A DNA stretch of 51,429 nt from assembly GCF_015159745.1 (NCBI RefSeq), contig NZ_JADDOJ010000020.1:1-51429 (forward strand), read 5' to 3'. Position numbers and translations under genes: made by a program. The stretch is from Ramlibacter aquaticus (GTDB taxonomy: Bacteria > Pseudomonadota > Gammaproteobacteria > Burkholderiales > Burkholderiaceae_C). Positions within the stretch are counted from its first letter, which is position 1, and each line of letters opens with the position of its first letter. The notes under the pieces were generated by a model, which saw only the letters and a list, made by a program, of their open reading frames with translations, did not search any database and was not told where the DNA came from. This document shows, piece after piece, positions 45,000-51,429 of this stretch.

Positions 45000-46010
45000 T
45001 CAGACCTTGCGGTGGAAGATGGGACGCTGCGGATGCGCCGCATGCTGGGCCGCGAACAGCGCCTTCACCTCGTCGTAGCCCGCCGGGTCCAGCACCCGCG
45101 ACCCGGTGCGGTAGGGCAGGCGCAGCGGGGAAAAGCCCCCCTTGAAGAACAGCAGCGGATTGTCGGGCTTCGCGTCGGTGCCGCCGCCCAGGTAGAGCTG
45201 CCGCAGCCCGGCGTCGCGGGCGGCCTCGGCGGCGCCGTGCAGCAGCGCGCTGGACGCGCCCAGCCGCCGGCCCTCGGGCACGGTGGCGGCCAGGTGGTAC
45301 TCGCGCACGCCGGGCCCGTCCAGCAGCAGGGCCGCGGCCAGCCAGGCTCCGTCGGCCGTCACCAGCGCGAGGCGGGCGCCCGGGCAACGGCCCATGGCCT
45401 CGAAGTAGGCGTCGTCGAAGACGTAGAACGCATCGGCGCCCATGGCCTGCATGGCCGCGCGGTGGTAGGCGCCGAAGGCGCGGGCCTGGGGCGCGAAAGG
45501 CTGTTCGCCGTAGTGCAGGCCGGCGCGGGCCGACTTGCGCAGCACCTGCTGCAGGCGCAGGGGGTAGGCCGCGGCGAAATCGGTGGTCAGGTCCACGCTC
45601 ACGACCTCGCGGTTGGGCAGCACCTGGCCCGGGTAGCCGGCTTCGTTGGCCAGCAGGGGGTGGAAGCGCAGGTATTCCACGACCACGCGCTCCTCGCCGC
45701 GCAGGTGCTCGTGGCAGGCCTGCCACGCGGCGACGAGAAAGCCCGCGTCCCGGCTGTTGGCGACCGGGCCGCCGTAGCCGTAGGGCGAGCTGGCGTCACG
45801 CCATCGGCTGCCGGGGATATCCGTCAGGTGCAGGCCGTGCAACCAGCGGCGCTCGCCCTCCTCCACCGCCACGAAGCGGGGCGAGAGCGCGGCGTCGCGC
45901 AGGGCGTCGCCCGCCAGGTAGCAGGGCGACAGCGTGCCGGGCAGGCGTTCGCAGCCCAGGGCCTGCTGGAAGGCCTGGGCCTCGGGCAGCGAGAGCGAGC
46001 GCAGCCTCAT
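45000..46010 (-). CDS. GNAT-family (FemAB-like) acyltransferase
   Basis: A 336-residue protein with a C-terminal GNAT-type core: EYHLAATVPEGRRLGASSALLHGAAEAARDAGLRQLYLGGGTDAKPDNPLLFFKGGFSP. The LYLGGGTD and FFKGGF segments are common in FemAB-like transferases of polysaccharide clusters. It overlaps the next gene by 4 bases. It could acylate the nonulosonate or its precursor. No left-handed beta-helix LegH/NeuD-type N-acetyltransferase is present, so this protein is the only candidate for that step here. Which amino group it modifies is inference. Confidence 0.8.
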   Translation of the reverse strand: MRLRSLSLPEAQAFQQALGCERLPGTLSPCYLAGDALRDAALSPRFVAVEEGERRWLHGLHLTDIPGSRWRDASSPYGYGGPVANSRDAGFLVAAWQACHEHLRGEERVVVEYLRFHPLLANEAGYPGQVLPNREVVSVDLTTDFAAAYPLRLQQVLRKSARAGLHYGEQPFAPQARAFGAYHRAAMQAMGADAFYVFDDAYFEAMGRCPGARLALVTADGAWLAAALLLDGPGVREYHLAATVPEGRRLGASSALLHGAAEAARDAGLRQLYLGGGTDAKPDNPLLFFKGGFSPLRLPYRTGSRVLDPAGYDEVKALFAAQHAAHPQRPIFHRKV

Positions 46011-47284
46011 GGCCGCGACCTTTCCGCCAGCGACTGCAACACCGCCACCACGCGCGCCGCGGCGTCCTGGGATGCGGCCGGACCGGGGAGAGCAGCCGGC
46101 GGATCAGCCAGCCCATCGGGCGCCGGCCGCAATCTCACCGCGCCAGGGCGGTACAGGGCGGGGATGTCTTCGAGCCGGGCTTCGCGACGGGCGATGCCCA
46201 GGCGCAGGTAGGGGCTGAGCGCGTCCAGGATGGAGCCGCGCAGCTGGGTGACGGGCTTGCCCGCGAGGCTGGCTTCGACGCCGACGGTGGAGACGGTGAC
46301 CAGGACCTCGTCGCTCGCATGGATGCACGCGTGCAGGGGCATGTCGCGCCCGGCGACGCGGATGCGTGGATGCGCCAGCGCGGCGATCGCATCGGCCGGG
46401 CCCTCGCTGGGATGGCGACGTACCCACAGCGCGAGCTGCGGATCGGCCTGCACCGCGGCCACCAGCGCGGCCTCCAGGCGGCGTGGGAAGGCCGGGTCGC
46501 CCTGCCCCGCCATGCCCGGCGATTCGGCCGGCTCGGGCGAGGAGGCATAGAGCAGCACGTGCAGGCCGTCCCAGCCGGCCTCGTGGCGCAGGCGCGCGCC
46601 CTGCTCCCGCATCTCGGGGGCGTGCACCGAATCGAAGGCCGGGTTGCCGGTGACGCGCACCTGCGTCGGGTCGCGCCCGGCCGCCACGAGGCTGGCCCTC
46701 ACCCCCTCGTTCAGCACCAGGATGGCATCGGCGAAATCCGGGCGCGCCAACCGCTCGCGCTCGAAGATGCCCAGCAGGTCGACCAGGCAGGCCGAGGGGA
46801 TGCCGCGGCTGCGCGCGACCTCGATCGCGGCCTGCTCGGCCCGCGGCGAATTGGTGGCCACCACCAGCGAAGGCCGCGCACGGTCCACGGCGCGGCCCAG
46901 GGGGCCCAACGGCAGGAAGGCCTGGCGGCCGAACCGGGCGTACTGCGCGGCGGCCTCGGCCTCGCCCAGGCGGGCGGCCAGGTCCGCGTAGGACAGGCCC
47001 AGGTAGGCCACCGATTCCTCCAGCGCCGCCGCCTGCACCTGCAGCCCGGCGGCCAGTTCGCGGCCCCGGGCCAGCGCGGCCTCGTCGCCCGGCTGCACCA
47101 GGTCGGCGAACCCCAGCGCCTCCAGCCCGGCGGCGCGCACCGGCGCCGCGGCAGTGGTCAGCGCCAGGCACACCGGGCGCGCGATGCCCTGCGCGCGCAC
47201 CTGCTGCGCCACGGGCAGCAGCGCCTGCACATGCCCCCCGCCATAGCAGACGAAGAGCCAGGTCGGCAGGGGCTGCGGGCTCAC
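46007..47284 (-). CDS. GT-B-like glycosyltransferase or epimerase-fold protein
   Basis: A 425-residue protein from GTG 47284, which overlaps the asnB stop by 4 bases (GTGA). It begins TWLFVCYGGGHVQALLPVAQQVRAQG, a nucleotide-sugar-type GT-B start. Later it has VVATNSPRAEQAAIEVARSRGIPSACLVDLLG and the TVSTVGVEASLAGKPV segment that binds the donor diphosphate in related enzymes. It does not match a family I can name. Its position suggests transfer of the CMP-sugar or another activated sugar to the growing glycan. Confidence 0.72.
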   Translation of the reverse strand: MSPQPLPTWLFVCYGGGHVQALLPVAQQVRAQGIARPVCLALTTAAAPVRAAGLEALGFADLVQPGDEAALARGRELAAGLQVQAAALEESVAYLGLSYADLAARLGEAEAAAQYARFGRQAFLPLGPLGRAVDRARPSLVVATNSPRAEQAAIEVARSRGIPSACLVDLLGIFERERLARPDFADAILVLNEGVRASLVAAGRDPTQVRVTGNPAFDSVHAPEMREQGARLRHEAGWDGLHVLLYASSPEPAESPGMAGQGDPAFPRRLEAALVAAVQADPQLALWVRRHPSEGPADAIAALAHPRIRVAGRDMPLHACIHASDEVLVTVSTVGVEASLAGKPVTQLRGSILDALSPYLRLGIARREARLEDIPALYRPGAVRLRPAPDGLADPPAALPGPAASQDAAARVVAVLQSLAERSRP

Positions 47285-49071
47285 GAGGTGCACGCCCCCT
47301 GGTGCCACAGCGCGAGGGCGACCAGCGCGCGCAGCTCGCGCGTGAAGTTGGCGCGGCCGTCGCGGTGCGCGTCCAGCATGTCCACCAGCGGTTCGCGGCG
47401 GAACAGGCGGCCCAGGATGGGGCTGTCCAGCAGCTGCCCGCGCAGCCAGTCGTGGCTCTCGCGCCGGAACCATTCGCCCACCGGCACGGTGAACATCTGC
47501 TTCTTGCGGTAGGCCAGGTCCTCACCGATCAGCGGCACCACGGCCCGCTTGTACCAGTGCTTCTTGTCGCCCCCGTGCAGCTTGGTCGCGCCCGGGGACC
47601 GGAAGGCGAACTCCATCATCCGCCAGTCCAGGAAGGGGGTGCGCGCCTCGATGGACACGGCCATGCCCATGCGGTCGGGCTTGACCAGGTTGTTGCCCGA
47701 GAGCAGCAGCTGCATGTCCAGGTAAAGCGCCTGGTTGAGGCGGTCGAAGTGCGCAGCCTCCTCGAACCAGGGCTTGGCGGCGGCCTCGAAGCTGTCGATG
47801 CCGCCCACCTGCGCCGCCACCTCGGGCCGGTACAGCGCAGCCCGCGCGGCAGGCTGGAAGAGCGAGATGGAATCGAAGTAAGTGCGGCGGAACTCGGCCT
47901 CCCCCAGTGCGGCCGCGCCCGGCCGGTCGAAGAAGTGCTCGTACTTCTCGTAGCCCGCGAACAGCTCGTCGCCGCCGTCGCCCGTGAGCACCACCTTGAC
48001 GTGCCGGGCCGCCAGTTCGCTCACGCGCAGCGTGGGCATGAAGGAGGCGTCGCCGTGCGGCTGGTCCAGGTGCCAGAGCACATGCGGCCAGCGGTCCAGC
48101 ATGTTGAGCTCGGCCACCTCGCGGGTGTGCTCGCAGCCGAAGCGGCGCGCGGCCTCGGCGGCGAAGGCCGACTCGTCGAAGCGCGGGTCCGCGAAGCCGA
48201 TGCAGAAGGTCTTGACCGGCTGCTGCACGTGGCGCGCCATCAGCCCGACGATGGTGCTGGAATCGACGCCGCCCGACAGGAAGGCGCCCCAGGGCACGTC
48301 GGCGCGCAGGCGGATGCGGGTGGCGTCGTCCAGCAGCGCCATGAACTCCTCGGCCCAGGGCTCGAAGGCCGAGGCGCGCTCGCGCTGGTCGGCCAGGGAC
48401 CACCAGCGCTGCGTCTGGCTGCCGCCGCGGGTGATGCGCACCCAGGTGCCCGGCATCACGTGGCGTATGCCCTGCCACACCGTCCAGGGCGCGGGGATGT
48501 AGTTGAAGGCCAGGTAGTGGTGGATGGCCTCGAGGTCGATGCGCTCGTCGCACCCGCGGCCCGTCCAGCCCGGCAGCGCCTTCAGCTCGGAGGCGAAGGC
48601 CACGCGCCGGCCGTCGTCGTACAGGTACAGCGGCTTCACGCCGATGCGGTCGCGCGCCAGGTAGAGCGCATCCTCGCGCGCGTCGTCGATCGCGATCGCG
48701 AACATGCCGTTCAGGCGCGACAGGCAGGCGATGCCCTCGCGCTCGTACAGGCGCAGGATCACCTCGGTGTCGGACTGCGTGTCCAGCCGCACGCCCTGGG
48801 CACGCAGCTCGGCCGCCAGCTCCACGTAGTTGAAGATCTCGCCGTTCTGGACCACGGTGATGCGGCCGTCGTCCGAGCGCATGGGCTGGTGCCCGCCGCC
48901 GATGTCGATGATGGACAGGCGGCGGTTGCCGATGGCCACGCTGCGCGCCGCGTCGTGGTGGATGCCCTCGTCGTCCGGCCCGCGGTGGGCCAGGTGCCTC
49001 GCCATCCACGAGAGATCCGCCGCGTACAGCGGGGCGAGCGAGCGGTCACGCAGGCCGAAGATGCCGCACAT
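47281..49071 (-). CDS. asnB: Asparagine synthase (glutamine-hydrolysing), surface-glycan type
   Basis: A 596-residue AsnB. Cys2 is the glutaminase nucleophile (MCGIFG), with RLSIIDIGGGHQP, NGEIFN and SDTEVILRLYE in the N-terminal domain. The synthetase PP-loop is SGGVDSS (266-272). Family length is usual. In such clusters AsnB-type enzymes often amidate a uronic or other acid sugar, and that is likely here rather than making free asparagine. It starts 1 base from the sugar-transferase gene. Confidence 0.93.
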   Translation of the reverse strand: MCGIFGLRDRSLAPLYAADLSWMARHLAHRGPDDEGIHHDAARSVAIGNRRLSIIDIGGGHQPMRSDDGRITVVQNGEIFNYVELAAELRAQGVRLDTQSDTEVILRLYEREGIACLSRLNGMFAIAIDDAREDALYLARDRIGVKPLYLYDDGRRVAFASELKALPGWTGRGCDERIDLEAIHHYLAFNYIPAPWTVWQGIRHVMPGTWVRITRGGSQTQRWWSLADQRERASAFEPWAEEFMALLDDATRIRLRADVPWGAFLSGGVDSSTIVGLMARHVQQPVKTFCIGFADPRFDESAFAAEAARRFGCEHTREVAELNMLDRWPHVLWHLDQPHGDASFMPTLRVSELAARHVKVVLTGDGGDELFAGYEKYEHFFDRPGAAALGEAEFRRTYFDSISLFQPAARAALYRPEVAAQVGGIDSFEAAAKPWFEEAAHFDRLNQALYLDMQLLLSGNNLVKPDRMGMAVSIEARTPFLDWRMMEFAFRSPGATKLHGGDKKHWYKRAVVPLIGEDLAYRKKQMFTVPVGEWFRRESHDWLRGQLLDSPILGRLFRREPLVDMLDAHRDGRANFTRELRALVALALWHQGACTS

Positions 49072-49072
49072 G

Positions 49073-49627
49073 TCAGAAAGCTCCCGGCCCGTGCAGGCGG
49101 CGCACGGTCCACAGCATGATTTTCAGGTCCAGCCAGACGCTGTGCTCGCGCGCATAGCGCAGGTCCAGCGCGAGCCGCTGCTCGGGCGTGGCCTGCGAGC
49201 GCAGCAGCGCCTGCGCCAGCCCGGTGATGCCGGGGCGCACGCTGCAACGCTCGGCCCAGGCGGCGTCGGTGTAGTCCGCGCGCATGGCGGGCACGTCGGG
49301 GCGCGGGCCCACCAGGCTCATGTCGCCGCGCAGCACGTTGAGCAGCTGCGGCAGCTCGTCGATGCTGGTGCGGCGCAGGAAGGCGCCCACGCGGGTGATG
49401 CGCGGGTCCGTGGCGCTGGTCCAGTGGGGGCCGCGCGAGGCGGCGTCCCGGACCATGCTGCGGAACTTCAGGATCTCGAAGGGCTGGCCGCGCAGGCCCA
49501 GCCGCTGCTGGCGGAACAGCACCGGGCGGCCGCTCTCCAGGGCGATGGCCAGCGCCGCCCCCAGCATCAGCGGCGAGAGCAGCACCAGGGCCAGCGCGGC
49601 CCCCAGGACGTCCAGCAGGCGTTTCAT
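49073..49627 (-). CDS. Undecaprenyl-phosphate phosphoglycosyl transferase (PglC-type)
   Basis: A 184-residue monotopic phosphoglycosyl transferase. One N-terminal re-entrant helix (MKRLLDVLGAALALVLLSPL), then the KFRSM motif (54-58), then the Asp90-Glu91 dyad in TSIDELPQL and DMSLVGPRP. It moves a sugar-1-phosphate from UDP-sugar to undecaprenyl phosphate and starts glycan assembly on the inner membrane. It is the short form without the large N-terminal domain of WcaJ. It overlaps the aldolase gene by 4 bases. Confidence 0.93.
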   Translation of the reverse strand: MKRLLDVLGAALALVLLSPLMLGAALAIALESGRPVLFRQQRLGLRGQPFEILKFRSMVRDAASRGPHWTSATDPRITRVGAFLRRTSIDELPQLLNVLRGDMSLVGPRPDVPAMRADYTDAAWAERCSVRPGITGLAQALLRSQATPEQRLALDLRYAREHSVWLDLKIMLWTVRRLHGPGAF

Positions 49628-50421
49628 GCGGTGCCGGCCGCGATCGCCGCGATGCGGCCCTGGATGCGCACCCGGTCGGCCTCGACCTGCGCCGGGCTGC
49701 GCGCGGCCAGCTCGCGCTCGGCCTGCCGCAGGCGCTGCACCTCGTCCTCGAAGGCCACCGTCGAATCGCTGCGGTGGAAGGTGCGCGAGAGGATCACCGC
49801 CTGCGAGCCCAGGCGCAGGTGCTCGGCCAGCACGTCGCGGCCGGGCAGCAGGCCCTCATCCAGCCGGGCGATGCCGCCGAAGCCGAAGCGCAGGCCGCGG
49901 GCACTGCAGGCCGCGGCGACCGGCTCCAGCATGCCTTCGCCCAGCGCCTGGAACATGAAGCGCTGGCCCAGGGACAGGTGCAGGTCGTTCAGGCCCACGT
50001 ACACCTCGGCCAGGCCGGGCGTGCCCACCCACTCGTGCAGCGACTGCAGTGCGCCGGCGGTTTCCAGGAGCGGCGTGACGGGCACCCGCCCGGCGACGAT
50101 GGCGCAGAACTCGCGCACCTCGGCGGCCCGGGTGAACATGGGCAGCATCAGCAGCTGGGCGCCGGCGGCGATGACGGTGTCGACCTCGGCCGCGCTGCCG
50201 GGGTGCAGGGGGTTCACGCGCACCATCAGCCGGGCGTGTGTGAGCGCCGCGCGCACGCGCGCCACGTCCTCGACCTGGTGTTCGCTGATGAAGGTGTTGC
50301 GGCCGGCCTGGCGCTGGGCCTTGCCCAGGCGCTCCAGGTCCACCCAGAGCCGGAAGCCGGCCAGTGCGTCGCAGCGGCGCGCGAACGCGGGATCGTTGGT
50401 GACCTGGATCAATTCGAGCAT
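49624..50421 (-). CDS. HpcH/HpaI-family aldolase
   Basis: A 265-residue TIM-barrel protein. The family pattern includes VRVNPLHPG (67-75), AAGAQLLMLPMF, TPLLETAGAL with Glu120, and VGLNDLHLSLG with Asp146, the probable metal ligands. It belongs to the pyruvate/acetyl-CoA-dependent class II aldolases. Such genes occur in some surface-polysaccharide clusters with an unknown role; it may add or remove a two- or three-carbon unit from a sugar. It is 13 bases after the flippase. Confidence 0.85.
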   Translation of the reverse strand: MLELIQVTNDPAFARRCDALAGFRLWVDLERLGKAQRQAGRNTFISEHQVEDVARVRAALTHARLMVRVNPLHPGSAAEVDTVIAAGAQLLMLPMFTRAAEVREFCAIVAGRVPVTPLLETAGALQSLHEWVGTPGLAEVYVGLNDLHLSLGQRFMFQALGEGMLEPVAAACSARGLRFGFGGIARLDEGLLPGRDVLAEHLRLGSQAVILSRTFHRSDSTVAFEDEVQRLRQAERELAARSPAQVEADRVRIQGRIAAIAAGTA

Positions 50422-50434
50422 GGGGAACCCTCGA

Positions 50435-51412
50435 TTATCGCGCGAGGGCGCTGCGCAGCGCCGGGCTGGCGAGCACGCTCGCCAGGACCACCGCCCCGGC
50501 CGCCAGCAGCGCCAGCGCGAGGCTGGCGGCCACGCCCAGGCCGGCCAGCGGCACGGCGCCGGCCCAGGCCGCGCCGGCCACCGCCAGCAGCGCGGCCAGG
50601 CCCACGGCCATGCCGCGCCAGGGCAGCCAGGCCCGGGCGCCCGCGCCCAGCGCCGCCAGCAGCACGCCGGCCACCCCGGCCAGCAGCAGGTCGATCAGCA
50701 GCATCAGGGCGCCCCCGTCCGCGAGGCCGGCGGCCCCCGCGGCGAGCAGCACCGCCAGGGCGACCGCATAGGCCAGCACCACCGGCCGCAGGCGGGCCCG
50801 GGCGGCGAGCACCGTGAGCGCCACCGCAGCCACCGCTTGCGGCAGCAGGCCCCAGGCCGCCAGACGGCCCCAGGCGGCCAGGGTGGCCAGCGCCGCCGCG
50901 TCCATGCGACCCCAGCCGAACAGCAGGCGGGCCACCGCGGGCGCGCCCACCAGCAGCCCGGCCGCGGCGGCGCAGGCCAGCGCCCAGGCCAGGGCCAGGG
51001 CCTGGCGCAGCGCGTGCCCGGTGGCCGCGTCGTCGCCCGCCGCGACGGCGCGCGCCACGTGGGGGAATGCGATGGTGCCCACCAGCTGGATCGCCAGGAC
51101 CAGGGGCAGCTCGACCAGCTTCCAGGCGTAGTTGAAGACGGCCAGCGCGCCCTCCCCGCCCTGCGAAGCGACGGAGCGGGCGACGAAGGGCAAGGCCAGC
51201 GGCAGCCCCGCCGCGAGGCCGGCGAGCAGCCAGCGGCCCGCCCCGGGGAGCGCGGGCGCCTTCCCGCTGGCCGGCGCACCCGGGCCCGCGGCGTGGCCCG
51301 CAGCGGCCTCGCTGGGCGCCGAGCCGGCGTCCCGGGCGTGGCCAGCCGCCGCTGCGGGCGGGCCATCGCCGGCATAGTGCGCGGCGGATGCGCCCGGGCG
51401 CCCCGCCGCGCA
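50435..51412 (-). CDS. Oligosaccharide flippase, MurJ/Wzx-like, 5' truncated
   Basis: The C-terminal part of an integral membrane protein with about eight helices. It contains LPLALPFVARSVASQGGEGALAVFNYAWKLVELPLVLAIQLVGTIAFPHVARAV, the MurJ/MVN-like pattern (compare the ALYYADRL and LGT segments of MurJ). Start unknown: the frame is open up to 51412 but runs into the window's terminal inverted repeat, where a stop (51413-51415) appears, so residues before about Leu51193 may not be genuine. An Ala/Pro/Gly-rich stretch is encoded between 51245 and 51412. It probably flips the lipid-linked glycan across the inner membrane. Confidence 0.8.
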   Translation of the reverse strand, partial: CAAGRPGASAAHYAGDGPPAAAAGHARDAGSAPSEAAAGHAAGPGAPASGKAPALPGAGRWLLAGLAAGLPLALPFVARSVASQGGEGALAVFNYAWKLVELPLVLAIQLVGTIAFPHVARAVAAGDDAATGHALRQALALAWALACAAAAGLLVGAPAVARLLFGWGRMDAAALATLAAWGRLAAWGLLPQAVAAVALTVLAARARLRPVVLAYAVALAVLLAAGAAGLADGGALMLLIDLLLAGVAGVLLAALGAGARAWLPWRGMAVGLAALLAVAGAAWAGAVPLAGLGVAASLALALLAAGAVVLASVLASPALRSALAR

Positions 51413-51429
51413 CTATGCCGGCGATGGCC
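51361..51429. repeat. Perfect 27-bp inverted repeat at the window end
   Basis: Positions 51361-51387 and 51403-51429 are exact reverse complements around a 15-base centre, itself holding the palindrome GCGCCCGGGCGC (51390-51401). The right arm ends exactly at the last base. No transposase is beside it. A fold-back assembly artefact at a contig end is the simplest reading. Confidence 0.9.

Noticed and set aside
51361..51429. Terminal inverted repeat of a transposon
   Set aside because: The two arms face each other across 15 bases, with no transposase or target duplication; an assembly fold-back is more likely.

Overview
This 51.4 kb window is very GC-rich and densely coded on both strands. 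It looks like a chromosomal stretch of a Comamonadaceae-type betaproteobacterium (Burkholderiales). The gene content supports this: a Liv-type ABC transporter, an imuA-imuB-dnaE2 mutasome behind a LexA box, a second IF-1 gene beside a cold-shock gene, ETF-ubiquinone oxidoreductase, scoAB, and pairs of secreted DUF1800/DUF1501 proteins. The assignment rests on gene content and codon style, not on a database search. The left edge cuts a gene. The right edge ends in a perfect inverted repeat that may be an assembly fold-back.

Layout. 1-2772: a small catabolic set with a truncated carboxymuconolactone-decarboxylase-type protein, a BKACE (DUF849) enzyme and an MFS transporter. 2828-2901: tRNA-Gly(CCC). 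3153-7781: a five-gene ABC uptake operon (livG, livF, livH, livM, binding protein). 7803-10566 (minus): DUF1501 and DUF1800 secreted proteins, divergent from a two-gene cytochrome operon (10827-12994). That operon encodes a fused c-type cytochrome/outer-membrane beta-barrel of the Cyc2 type and a diheme c4-like lipoprotein, a plausible outer-membrane electron conduit. 13266-17601: cold-shock protein, small unknown protein, IF-1 paralogue, trypsin-like protease, a His-rich periplasmic protein, a ClC-type chloride/proton antiporter and a secreted HNH nuclease. 17611-19731 (minus): an orphan PAS histidine kinase.

19793-25089 (minus) is the SOS mutagenesis cassette dnaE2-imuB-imuA. A perfect CTGT-N8-ACAG LexA site lies between imuA and a divergent ABC exporter whose gene overlaps an alkyladenine DNA glycosylase. 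27720-30480 holds a secreted unknown protein, scoAB (succinyl-CoA:3-ketoacid CoA-transferase) and a divergent PAS-LuxR regulator. 30969-37239 holds a PcaC-like protein, a chemoreceptor, a peroxidase-related protein, a thioesterase/SDR pair and ETF-QO. Three copies of a roughly 98-nt palindromic repeat sit between convergent gene ends here. 37498-38737: a YggT protein and a Lon-N-domain protein.

38773-51412 (minus) is one long surface-glycan operon. It carries a flippase, an HpcH-type aldolase, a phosphoglycosyl transferase, AsnB, a GT-B-like protein and a GNAT protein. It then carries CMP-nonulosonate synthetase, nonulosonate synthase, a hydrolysing 2-epimerase, a CBS-domain/aminotransferase fusion and a membrane 4,6-dehydratase. 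Together the last five make a CMP-nonulosonic acid pathway, most like the legionaminic acid type, which the other genes would attach to a lipid-linked glycan and export.
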